From assembly GCF_001507535.1 (NCBI RefSeq), contig NZ_LQBN01000003.1, positions 1 to 64,000 on the forward strand: a stretch of DNA of 64,000 nucleotides, given 5' to 3'. Position numbers and translations under genes: made by a program. Within the stretch, counting starts at the first letter, position 1. Every line of letters starts with the position of its first letter. Shown here piece by piece: positions 9,457-16,031 of this stretch. This DNA comes from Thiomicrospira sp. WB1 (GTDB taxonomy: Bacteria; Pseudomonadota; Gammaproteobacteria; Thiomicrospirales; Thiomicrospiraceae). The notes beneath the pieces were generated by a model. The model saw nothing but the letters and a program-made list of their open reading frames with translations. It did not search any database and was not told the DNA's origin.

Positions 9457-9468
9457 ACCAGGCCTGGT
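9457..9468. repeat. Palindromic repeat ACCAGGCCTGGT, copy 2 (intergenic)
   Basis: Perfect copy in the divergent spacer between the permease and the LrgA-like gene, extended to AACCAGGCCTGGTT and followed by AAAAA on the right. Confidence 0.95.
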
Positions 9469-9503
9469 TAAAAATGCGACCGGGGCAGAACGAAAGGAGC
9501 CGT

Positions 9504-9878
9504 ATGACCTGGCTTTATGGGTTAACCGGATTATTGGTGTTTCAGTTGCTGGGTGAAATGGCGGTTCGCCTGTTGCACTTGCCTGTGCCTGGTCCGGTGG
9601 TGGGGATGCTGTTGCTGCTGGGCTGGTTGTTCTGGCGCGGTGACACGCCTCCGGCACTGGATCAGGCGGCCAAAGGGTTATTGAATCATCTGTCGCTGTT
9701 GTTTGTGCCCGCCGGAGTGGGCGCCATGATCTATCTGGACGCGCTCATGGCCAATGTCTGGGCGGTGGTGCTGAGCCTGACATTGGGCACGGTGCTGACG
9801 CTGATGGTCACCGCCTGGGTCAGTCAGAAAACCCAGCGCCGCAGCACCATGCGCCAACCGGAGCGGTCGGACGGATGA
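9504..9878 (+). CDS. CidA/LrgA family membrane protein
   Basis: A 124-residue protein with four likely membrane spans, of the CidA/LrgA family. These small proteins pair with CidB/LrgB proteins and are described either as holin-like regulators of murein hydrolases or as exporters of small organic acids such as pyruvate. Family features are the conserved LPVPGPVVGMLLLL near residue 25 and the LLFVPAGVGAM segment near 65. AAGGAG (9493-9498) fixes the start at 9504; the open frame upstream is read-through of non-coding DNA. It overlaps the next gene by four bases (ATGA), so the two are coupled. Confidence 0.88.
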   Translation: MTWLYGLTGLLVFQLLGEMAVRLLHLPVPGPVVGMLLLLGWLFWRGDTPPALDQAAKGLLNHLSLLFVPAGVGAMIYLDALMANVWAVVLSLTLGTVLTLMVTAWVSQKTQRRSTMRQPERSDG

Positions 9879-10609
9879 CGGAGACGCTGCCTTTGCAACA
9901 GCTGTGGGTGTACCTGGCGGCCACGCCATTGACCGGTTTGACCATGACGCTGGTGGCTTACAGTGGCGCAGTCTGGCTGGGACAGCGTTTCGGCTCGCCT
10001 GCCTGGCTGAACCCGGTGTTGTTGTCGATTGTGGCGCTGGTGATGTTTTTGCAGATCACGGACCTGTCCTACAGCGACTACTTCGCCGGCGGTCAGTTTA
10101 TTCATTTTCTACTGGGGCCGGCGACGGTGGCGCTGGCGATTCCGCTCTATCAGCAGCGCGCGCATTTGCGCGAGCTCTGGCGGGCCATTACCTTTGGCGT
10201 CGGGATTGGCGTGATGTTTGGGGCCGCCAGCGCCATGCTGCTGGCCTGGCTGGCCGGGTCCGACTGGTCGATGATGATGACGCTCGCGCCCAAGTCGGTG
10301 ACCGCGCCCATTGCCATGGGCATTTCCGAACAGATCGGCGGGGTGCCCAGCCTGACCGCCGTTCTGGTGGTGCTCACCGGCGTAGTGGGCGCGCTGATCG
10401 GGCCCTGGCTGTTGCGTTGGATGGGATGCCGAGATGAGCGCATTCAAGGCTTGGCCATTGGGGTGGCCGCACACGGCATTGGCACTGCACGGGCGTTTCA
10501 GTTGTCACCCTTGATGGGCGCTTTTTCCGGTCTGGCCATGGCGCTGTCAGGCATCGCCACCGCCTGGTTGCTGCCCTGGGTGACATACTGGGCACCGGTC
10601 TCATCGTGA
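9875..10609 (+). CDS. CidB/LrgB (YohK) family membrane protein
   Basis: A 244-residue polytopic inner-membrane protein of the LrgB family. Recognisable segments are GPATVALAIPLYQQR near residue 89, APKSVTAPIAMGISEQIGG near 141 and AHGIGTARAFQLS near 200, which are the most conserved family blocks. It starts inside the end of the LrgA-like gene (ATGA), giving the usual two-component membrane unit. No LytSR or CidR-type regulator lies next to it, so control and substrate are unknown. Confidence 0.9.
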   Translation: MTETLPLQQLWVYLAATPLTGLTMTLVAYSGAVWLGQRFGSPAWLNPVLLSIVALVMFLQITDLSYSDYFAGGQFIHFLLGPATVALAIPLYQQRAHLRELWRAITFGVGIGVMFGAASAMLLAWLAGSDWSMMMTLAPKSVTAPIAMGISEQIGGVPSLTAVLVVLTGVVGALIGPWLLRWMGCRDERIQGLAIGVAAHGIGTARAFQLSPLMGAFSGLAMALSGIATAWLLPWVTYWAPVSS

Positions 10610-10616
10610 GGAGTCT

Positions 10617-11249
10617 ATGACACAACGCCGCCGCTCAAAACGACGCACCACGCCACGCCGCACGCCGGGGCATCAGGCTGGCGGGCAGATCCGCCTGATC
10701 GGTGGTGACTGGCGTGGACACAAACTGCCAGTGCTCAGTGCCGATGGTTTGCGCCCCACCTCGGATCGGGTGCGCGAAACCCTGTTTAACTGGCTGCAGT
10801 TTGAGCTGCCGGGTTCGCAGCTGCTGGACGCGTTTGCCGGTACGGGTGCACTGGGACTGGAAGCGCTGTCGCGCGGGGCGCAATCGGTCACGTTGGTGGA
10901 GGCCTTTGCCCCCGCGGCGGCGCAGCTTCAGGCAAACCTTGCGCGGTTGCCGGGCGCTTCAGAGCGGGCCACGGTGTTGCAGCGCAGTGTGCTCGATTGG
11001 CTCGCGAGCTCGCGACCCAACGACCGGGCGCCGTTTGACGGCGTTTTTCTGGACCCGCCGTTTGAACAGGGGCTGATGCAACCGACGCTCAACGCGTTAT
11101 TTCAGAACAACTGGCTCAGCGACCAGGCCTGGTTGTATCTGGAGCAGGAAAAACACTTAGACTGGCCAGTCCTGCTGCAAGGGTGGGCGCTGGTCAAAGA
11201 AAAAACCACCTCGCAGGTCCGGTTCGGCCTGGTGAAAAAGGACGTTTGA
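10617..11249 (+). CDS. rsmD: 16S rRNA (guanine(966)-N2)-methyltransferase
   Basis: Methylates G966 of 16S rRNA using SAM. The 210-residue protein begins with a very basic tail (RRRSKRRTTPRRTPG), then RPTSDRVRETLFNWL (near 43), the SAM motif DAFAGTGALGLEALSRGA (near 63) and the catalytic NPPY-like motif, here FLDPPFEQG near 143. The rsmD-coaD pair is very common in bacteria. Copy 3 of the palindromic repeat (11122-11133) encodes DQAWLY in the last third, between the DPPF motif and the final strands. Confidence 0.94.
   Translation: MTQRRRSKRRTTPRRTPGHQAGGQIRLIGGDWRGHKLPVLSADGLRPTSDRVRETLFNWLQFELPGSQLLDAFAGTGALGLEALSRGAQSVTLVEAFAPAAAQLQANLARLPGASERATVLQRSVLDWLASSRPNDRAPFDGVFLDPPFEQGLMQPTLNALFQNNWLSDQAWLYLEQEKHLDWPVLLQGWALVKEKTTSQVRFGLVKKDV
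11122..11133. repeat. Palindromic repeat ACCAGGCCTGGT, copy 3 (in rsmD)
   Basis: Perfect 12-mer in the QAW reading frame (DQAWLY) of rsmD. No flanking T or A runs are present. Confidence 0.85.
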
Positions 11250-11729
<480 letters not shown>

Positions 11730-11733
11730 CCTG

Positions 11734-11757
11734 TTTTTGACCAGGCCTGGTCAAAAA
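11734..11757. repeat. Full-length 24-bp palindromic repeat, copy 4 (coaD-modE spacer)
   Basis: The most complete member of the family: T5, GACCAGG, CCTGGTC, A5, a perfect 24-bp palindrome with no mismatch, five bases after the coaD stop. The core 12-mer is 11740-11751. A hairpin could form in RNA, but the T run precedes and the A run follows the stem on both strands, so it does not look like an intrinsic terminator. Confidence 0.95.
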
Positions 11758-11796
11758 ACCATTGCATGCGCGACGTTGATGACGTAAAGTACCTCT

Positions 11797-11820
11797 CGTT
11801 ATGTACTAAAGGGTATAACG
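11797..11820. promoter_or_regulatory. ModE-type operator at the modE start
   Basis: Half-sites CGTTATGTA and TATAACG, 24 bp overall, match the E. coli ModE operator layout (CGTTATATT...ACATAACG). The right end coincides with the G of the proposed GTG start, and the AAAGGG ribosome site lies inside the operator. A possible promoter (TTGATG near 11775, TTATGT near 11799) would also be covered. This suggests that Mo-bound ModE represses its own gene. That is an inference from motif and position. Confidence 0.7.
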
Positions 11821-12626
11821 TGACCGAGGCAACGCAACCGGAAAAACTGGTGCAATCGTTTCTGCTGGGCTCCAAACAGTCGCGTTCGGGCCAGCGTCGT
11901 CTGACGCTGTTATCAAAGATTGCGCATCTGGGCTCGCTCAATGCCGCGGCCAAGGCCTGCGGCATGAGTTACAAAGGCGCCTGGCAGGCCGTCGAGGCCA
12001 TGAACCAATTGGCGGACACGCCCTTGGTGCACACCCAGAAAGGCGGTGCCGGCGGCGGCGGCATGGTGCTGACGCCAGCGGGCGAATCGTTGCTGCAGGC
12101 CTATCGGTTATTTGAACAGCAGATGCAGGCCTGGTTGGAAACGCTGTCTCAGCAGCCGCCGGAGATGTTGGATCAATTGGACTTGATCAGGAGAATGTCG
12201 ATGAAAACCAGTGCGCGCAATCAGTTTTTTGGCACCGTGACCCACATTGAAACCGGGGCGGTCAATTGCGATGTGACCTTGCAGGTGCGCGACGGTTTGC
12301 GTGTGGTGGCCCAGATCACGCCGGCCAGTTTGGAACGTCTGGGCATTGCTGTGGGCAGTGACGCCTATGCCCTGATTAAGGCCAGCTTTGTGATCCTGGC
12401 AAAAGACGATGGCATGCAAACCAGTGCGCGCAATCGTTTTTGTGGTAAGGTCCGTTCGTTGGACAAAGGGGCGGTCAACACCGATGTCACGCTCGATCTG
12501 GGCGGTCAGCAGCAGGTCTCGGCCATGATCACCAACCAAAGCTGCGAGTCGCTGGGCGTGGCCGAGGGCGAGCCCTTTTGCGCGTTGGTCAAAGCCAGCC
12601 ATGTGTTGTTGGCGGTGGCTGAATAA
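11820..12626 (+). CDS. modE: Molybdate-responsive transcriptional regulator
   Basis: Binds molybdate and controls Mo uptake genes. From the GTG start it has 268 residues. An N-terminal winged helix (about 1-110) contains ISKIAHLGSLNAAAKACGMSYKGAWQAVEAMN-like residues and LTPAGESLL. Two Mop (TOBE) molybdate-binding domains follow, beginning TSARNQFFGTV and TSARNRFCGKV, each ending in ALIKASFVIL or ALVKASHVLL. The start at 11820 is preferred over an in-frame ATG at 11766 because AAAGGG is at good distance and the longer form would place the ModE box inside the gene. It is the first gene of modE-modA-modB-modC. Confidence 0.93.
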   Translation: MTEATQPEKLVQSFLLGSKQSRSGQRRLTLLSKIAHLGSLNAAAKACGMSYKGAWQAVEAMNQLADTPLVHTQKGGAGGGGMVLTPAGESLLQAYRLFEQQMQAWLETLSQQPPEMLDQLDLIRRMSMKTSARNQFFGTVTHIETGAVNCDVTLQVRDGLRVVAQITPASLERLGIAVGSDAYALIKASFVILAKDDGMQTSARNRFCGKVRSLDKGAVNTDVTLDLGGQQQVSAMITNQSCESLGVAEGEPFCALVKASHVLLAVAE

Positions 12627-12636
12627 GGAGCAAGTC

Positions 12637-12699
12637 ATGGGCTCAAAATTTTTTGTTTCTCGATATGTATTAAAGGTAATAAGGAGAGTGTTTGTATGA
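12637..12699 (+). CDS. Possible 20-codon leader ORF coupled to modA
   Basis: After the modE stop, AAGGAG (12625-12630) is followed six bases later by ATG and a 20-codon frame rich in basic and hydrophobic residues (MGSKFFVSRYV, then LKVIRRVFV). Its TGA overlaps the modA ATG (ATGA). The strong ribosome site and exact coupling are what a leader peptide would show, and the second ModE box lies inside the frame. I know no homologue. It could be chance in an AT-rich spacer. Confidence 0.4.
   Translation: MGSKFFVSRYVLKVIRRVFV
12661..12684. promoter_or_regulatory. Second ModE-type operator, upstream of modA
   Basis: This 24-bp stretch begins CGATATGTAT, continues TAAAGG and ends AATAAGG. It agrees with the modE operator at 11797-11820 at about 19 of 24 positions, with a degenerate right half that merges into the AAGGAG ribosome site of modA (12681-12686). 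It may give extra Mo-dependent repression of modABC, at transcription start or by blocking elongation. Confidence 0.5.
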
Positions 12700-13469
12700 G
12701 TTTGATTCAACGTTTTTTTGCCAAAACCCTGTTTGGTTTGTCCGTTGCGGCTTTTTCAGTGCCCGCGTTCAGTGAGAGCGCCACCATTGCGGTAGCGGCC
12801 AACTTCACCAAAACCATGGAAGTGATCGGCGAGGCGTTTGAAAAGGAAAGCGGGCACGAATTGAAATTTTCGTTCGGCCCCACCGGCAAGCTTTACGCAC
12901 AGATCAGCAACGGCGCGCCGTTTGATATGTTTTTCGGGGCCGATGAACGTCGCCCCAAAAAGACCATCGACGATGGCATTGGGTTAGCTGACACATATTT
13001 TGTGTACGCTCAGGGCCAGATTGTGCTCTACAGCGACCAATATCCGGTCAAAACGCAGGCCCTTGAGGTGTTGAAAGACGCCCAGTTTAAGCATCTGGCC
13101 GTGGCCAACCCCAAAAACGCCCCTTATGGCGACCGCGCAGTCGAGTTTCTGAAAGGCGCGGGCGTTTATGCCGGGGTGGAAAAGAAACTGGTCTATGGGG
13201 AAAGCATTGCGCATGCCTTTCAATATGTTGCCACCGGCAATGCGCCCATCGGGTTTGTGGCCATGTCGCAAGTGGTGGACCCACAAAGCCCGGTCTATGA
13301 AAAAGGCGAATACTGGGTGGTCCCGGCCGACAGCTACACGCCCATCAACCAGGGTGCACTGGTGCTCAAACGCGGGCAGGACAATGCCGCCATTGCCGAC
13401 TTTGTCGAGTTTCTCAAAACCGACACCGCCAGAGACATCATTGCGCGTTTCGGGTATCGTACGCCCTAA
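12696..13469 (+). CDS. modA: Molybdate ABC transporter, periplasmic binding protein
   Basis: Captures molybdate (and usually tungstate) in the periplasm for ModBC. The 257 residues start with a signal peptide (about 1-25, ending VPAFSES). The mature part begins ATIAVAANFTKTMEVIGEAFE, with the anion-binding SFGPTGKLYAQI and GAPFDMFFGADERRP blocks typical of ModA. The conserved YGESIAHAFQYVATGNAPIGFVAMSQV segment follows near residue 166. AAGGAG precedes the ATG. modB starts 20 bases after its stop. Confidence 0.95.
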   Translation: MSLIQRFFAKTLFGLSVAAFSVPAFSESATIAVAANFTKTMEVIGEAFEKESGHELKFSFGPTGKLYAQISNGAPFDMFFGADERRPKKTIDDGIGLADTYFVYAQGQIVLYSDQYPVKTQALEVLKDAQFKHLAVANPKNAPYGDRAVEFLKGAGVYAGVEKKLVYGESIAHAFQYVATGNAPIGFVAMSQVVDPQSPVYEKGEYWVVPADSYTPINQGALVLKRGQDNAAIADFVEFLKTDTARDIIARFGYRTP

Positions 13470-13489
13470 CGCTTTAAAAGGACGCAGGC

Positions 13490-14182
13490 ATGACGCTGTT
13501 TGGCATTGAAATCGAATGGTCGCCCATCTGGTTGACGCTGGAAATCGCCACCCTCACCACGCTGGTGCTGTTGGTGCTGGGCACGCCGCTGGCCTGGTGG
13601 ATGGCCAGAATGAAATCGAGCAACAAAGTATTGCTCGAAGCGCTGGTGGCACTGCCGCTGGTGTTGCCCCCCACTGTGCTCGGGTTTTATCTGCTGATTA
13701 TCATGAATCCCAATGGCATGGTCACCGAAACCCTGAGCTGGTTTGGCTACGAGGGCCAGTTGACCTTCAGCAAAACCGGTTTGGTGATCGGTTCCGTGTT
13801 TTATTCGCTGCCGTTTGCGGTGCAGCCGCTGATGCATGCCTTTGAAACCATTCCTGATCGGTTGCTGGATGCGGCGGCCACCTTGCGCGCCTCCTTTCTG
13901 GATCGCTTTCGCACCATTGTCATGCCACTGGCGCGGCGCGGGTTTCTCACCGCCGCCACGCTCAGCTTTGCGCACACGGTGGGTGAATTCGGCGTGGTGC
14001 TGATGGTCGGGGGCAACATCCCGGGTGAGACCCGCATGGTCTCGATTGCCATTTTTGATCACGTTGAAAGCCTCGAATACGCGCAGGCGCATCTGCTCTC
14101 GGCGATGATGCTGGTGTTCTCGTTGGCGGTGTTGATGCTGGTCTATGGCCTCAACCGCAAATTTGAAGTGAAGGTGGGCTAA
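13490..14182 (+). CDS. modB: Molybdate ABC transporter, permease
   Basis: Inner-membrane permease of 230 residues with five to six spans. The ABC-permease EAA loop is visible as DAAATLRASFLDRFRTIVMPLARRG near residue 125, the contact site for ModC. Other family blocks are PLAWWMARMKSSNK near 34, LPLVLPPTVLGFYLL near 55 and HTVGEFGVVLMVGGNIPGETRM near 160. AAAAGGA precedes the start. It is the middle gene of modABC, three bases before modC. Confidence 0.95.
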   Translation: MTLFGIEIEWSPIWLTLEIATLTTLVLLVLGTPLAWWMARMKSSNKVLLEALVALPLVLPPTVLGFYLLIIMNPNGMVTETLSWFGYEGQLTFSKTGLVIGSVFYSLPFAVQPLMHAFETIPDRLLDAAATLRASFLDRFRTIVMPLARRGFLTAATLSFAHTVGEFGVVLMVGGNIPGETRMVSIAIFDHVESLEYAQAHLLSAMMLVFSLAVLMLVYGLNRKFEVKVG

Positions 14183-14185
14183 GCA

Positions 14186-15277
14186 ATGAAATCGGTGACC
14201 TTACAAGGCAATCTGACGCTGGATCTGGACGGGTTTGTGCTCGACAGTGGCGACTTCGAGCTACCGCTGTCGGGGGTGACGGTGTTGTTCGGACGTTCCG
14301 GCAGTGGCAAAAGCACCTTGCTACGTGCCATCTCCGGGCTGGATAAGCGTACCCGTGGTCAGTTAATGTTCGGCGATACACTCTGGCAGTCGGGCAAACA
14401 ACATCGGCCCACCGCCGAGCGTGATATCGGGTTTGTGTTCCAGGATGCGGCCTTGTTCCCGCATTTGAGCGTGCGCCAGAATCTGGACTACGGCATCAAA
14501 CGCCTGCCCAAAGGCAAAGCGCCTGCGGATTTCGATCAGATTGTCGAGCGAGTGGGCGTGGGGCATTTGTTGGACCGCGACATCGGCTTTCTCTCCGGCG
14601 GCGAGCGCCAGCGGGTCGCAATTGCCCGGGCGCTGCTGATGCAACCCAAACTGCTGTGTATGGACGAACCGCTGTCCGCGCTCGACTGGCGCGCCAAAGC
14701 CGAATTACTGACCTTGATTGAAGAACTGGTGGAAAGCCTGCAATTGCCGGTGCTCTACATCACCCATGACCCGATGGAAGTCGAGCGATTGGCCGATCAG
14801 GTGGTGCTGATGGCGGATGGCCGAATCCAATCGGTCGAACCGCTGGCCCAGTTGCTCAACCGGGCCGACTCGCCGTTGTTCGATCACCAGGGCGCGGTGT
14901 CGGTACTGCAGACCCATCCGCTCGAAAGCGGTGATGTCTCTCAGGTACGCGTGGCCGACCAGATCTTGTCGTTGTCAGGTGCCAGAGCGGCAAAAGGCAG
15001 GCGACCTTCGAAACGCCAGTTATCACGGGTGCGCATTCTGGCGCGCGACGTCACCCTCGCACTGGAAGACCCGCACAAAATCAGCACCAGCAACCATCTG
15101 GTCGCCACCGTGGCGGAATTGATCGATCAGGACGACCACAGTCGGCTGGTGCGCCTCAAACTCAATGATGAGCAAACCTTCTTTGCCGAAGTCACCCACG
15201 ACTCCGCCCAGCGACTGCAATTATCACCAGGCCTGGTGGTGTTTGCCTTGATTAAAAGTGTGGTGCTGAATCGGTGA
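14186..15277 (+). CDS. modC: Molybdate ABC transporter, ATP-binding protein
   Basis: ATPase driving molybdate import. The 363 residues contain the Walker A motif FGRSGSGKSTLL near residue 36, Q-loop FVFQDAALFPHL near 87, signature LSGGERQRVAIARALL near 136 and Walker B LLCMDEPLSALDWR near 156. A C-terminal Mop/TOBE domain (about 295-360) binds oxyanion and can inhibit transport. The last codons include copy 5 of the palindromic repeat (15226-15237, SPGLVVF), which forms part of the final Mop strand, ten residues or so before the stop. Confidence 0.96.
   Translation: MKSVTLQGNLTLDLDGFVLDSGDFELPLSGVTVLFGRSGSGKSTLLRAISGLDKRTRGQLMFGDTLWQSGKQHRPTAERDIGFVFQDAALFPHLSVRQNLDYGIKRLPKGKAPADFDQIVERVGVGHLLDRDIGFLSGGERQRVAIARALLMQPKLLCMDEPLSALDWRAKAELLTLIEELVESLQLPVLYITHDPMEVERLADQVVLMADGRIQSVEPLAQLLNRADSPLFDHQGAVSVLQTHPLESGDVSQVRVADQILSLSGARAAKGRRPSKRQLSRVRILARDVTLALEDPHKISTSNHLVATVAELIDQDDHSRLVRLKLNDEQTFFAEVTHDSAQRLQLSPGLVVFALIKSVVLNR
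15226..15237. repeat. Palindromic repeat ACCAGGCCTGGT, copy 5 (in modC)
   Basis: Perfect 12-mer read in the PGLV frame near the C-terminus of ModC. In other Mop domains this region is also hydrophobic, so the sequence fits the fold. Confidence 0.85.
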
Positions 15278-15306
15278 AGGTCAGATAAGCGGCTCGGTGC
15301 TTGCCT

Positions 15307-16029
15307 TTATGCCCAAAGTTCGCTGACGGGCGTCTGGGGCGAATAATGCCGGGCGATTTGGGCCTGCAGCAGTTCGGCGGTGGCCAGTGCGTCGACTTTG
15401 GCGTGGTGAGTGGAGTAGGGGGGTAAGCCATAGCGCTCACGGCTGGCGGCCAGACGAATGGAGGGCGGGGCGATGCCGAAAAGCCGCTTGAGTGTTTGGA
15501 AGCGCTGCCCTCGTTCAAACCGAGCTTCGATCACCATGGTGTCAATCACTGGAAACAGGCAGTGCTCGCCGCGTCGGGCGAAGATGGCCCCGTCCAGAAA
15601 GTTGCGTTCAATGTTGCGATAATGCACGACCACAAGATGCCCCGCCAAGCGGTCGAGCACTTCGTCGAGCACCGTCTCCAGATCAGGCGCGTGTTCGATT
15701 TCCGAGTGGGTGATGCGGTGATGGACGATGGATTCTTCGCGCAGGGAGCGTCTGGGTTTGACCACCCAATAATGGCCTTGGGCCGGACGGATACGCTGCA
15801 GGGTAAAGGGCACCATGCCGATGCTTACGATGTCGTGTTTGGCGGCGTTCATGCCGGTGGTCTCAAAATCCAGTGCCATCAGTGGTACTTCGCCGATCGG
15901 GGTGTCCGGTGACACCAGACCTGTGGCGTAAAAACGCTGAAGTGTCGGGTCCTGACAGTGTTTTGCCTGGGTTGTGTAGTAATCTGCCCAGCTTTGTGTC
16001 GATGACGGCGATGTATTTTTGAGCCCCAT
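15307..16029 (-). CDS. DEDDh 3'-5' exonuclease, DnaQ/PolC epsilon-like
   Basis: A 240-residue protein with the DEDDh exonuclease motifs: ALDFETTGMNAAKHDIVSIG (ExoI, near residue 53), a middle Asp region near ERNFLDGAIF (ExoII, near 148) and STHHAKVDALATAEL (ExoIIIe with His and Asp, near 205). It could proofread DNA or process RNA; it lies apart from any polymerase gene. It starts two bases after the end of the cNMP/CBS/DUF294 gene. This two-gene unit is common in proteobacteria, often near acetate permease genes, but its joint role is not established. Confidence 0.85.
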   Translation of the reverse strand: MGLKNTSPSSTQSWADYYTTQAKHCQDPTLQRFYATGLVSPDTPIGEVPLMALDFETTGMNAAKHDIVSIGMVPFTLQRIRPAQGHYWVVKPRRSLREESIVHHRITHSEIEHAPDLETVLDEVLDRLAGHLVVVHYRNIERNFLDGAIFARRGEHCLFPVIDTMVIEARFERGQRFQTLKRLFGIAPPSIRLAASRERYGLPPYSTHHAKVDALATAELLQAQIARHYSPQTPVSELWA

Positions 16030-16031
16030 GG

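Noticed and set aside
9243-9503. Longer start for the LrgA-like gene at 9243
   Set aside because: The upstream frame is antisense to the permease N-terminus and encodes no membrane segment, while AAGGAG fits ATG 9504.
11734-11757. Palindromic repeat as a rho-independent terminator of coaD
   Set aside because: The T run precedes and the A run follows the stem on either strand, and many copies lie inside genes.
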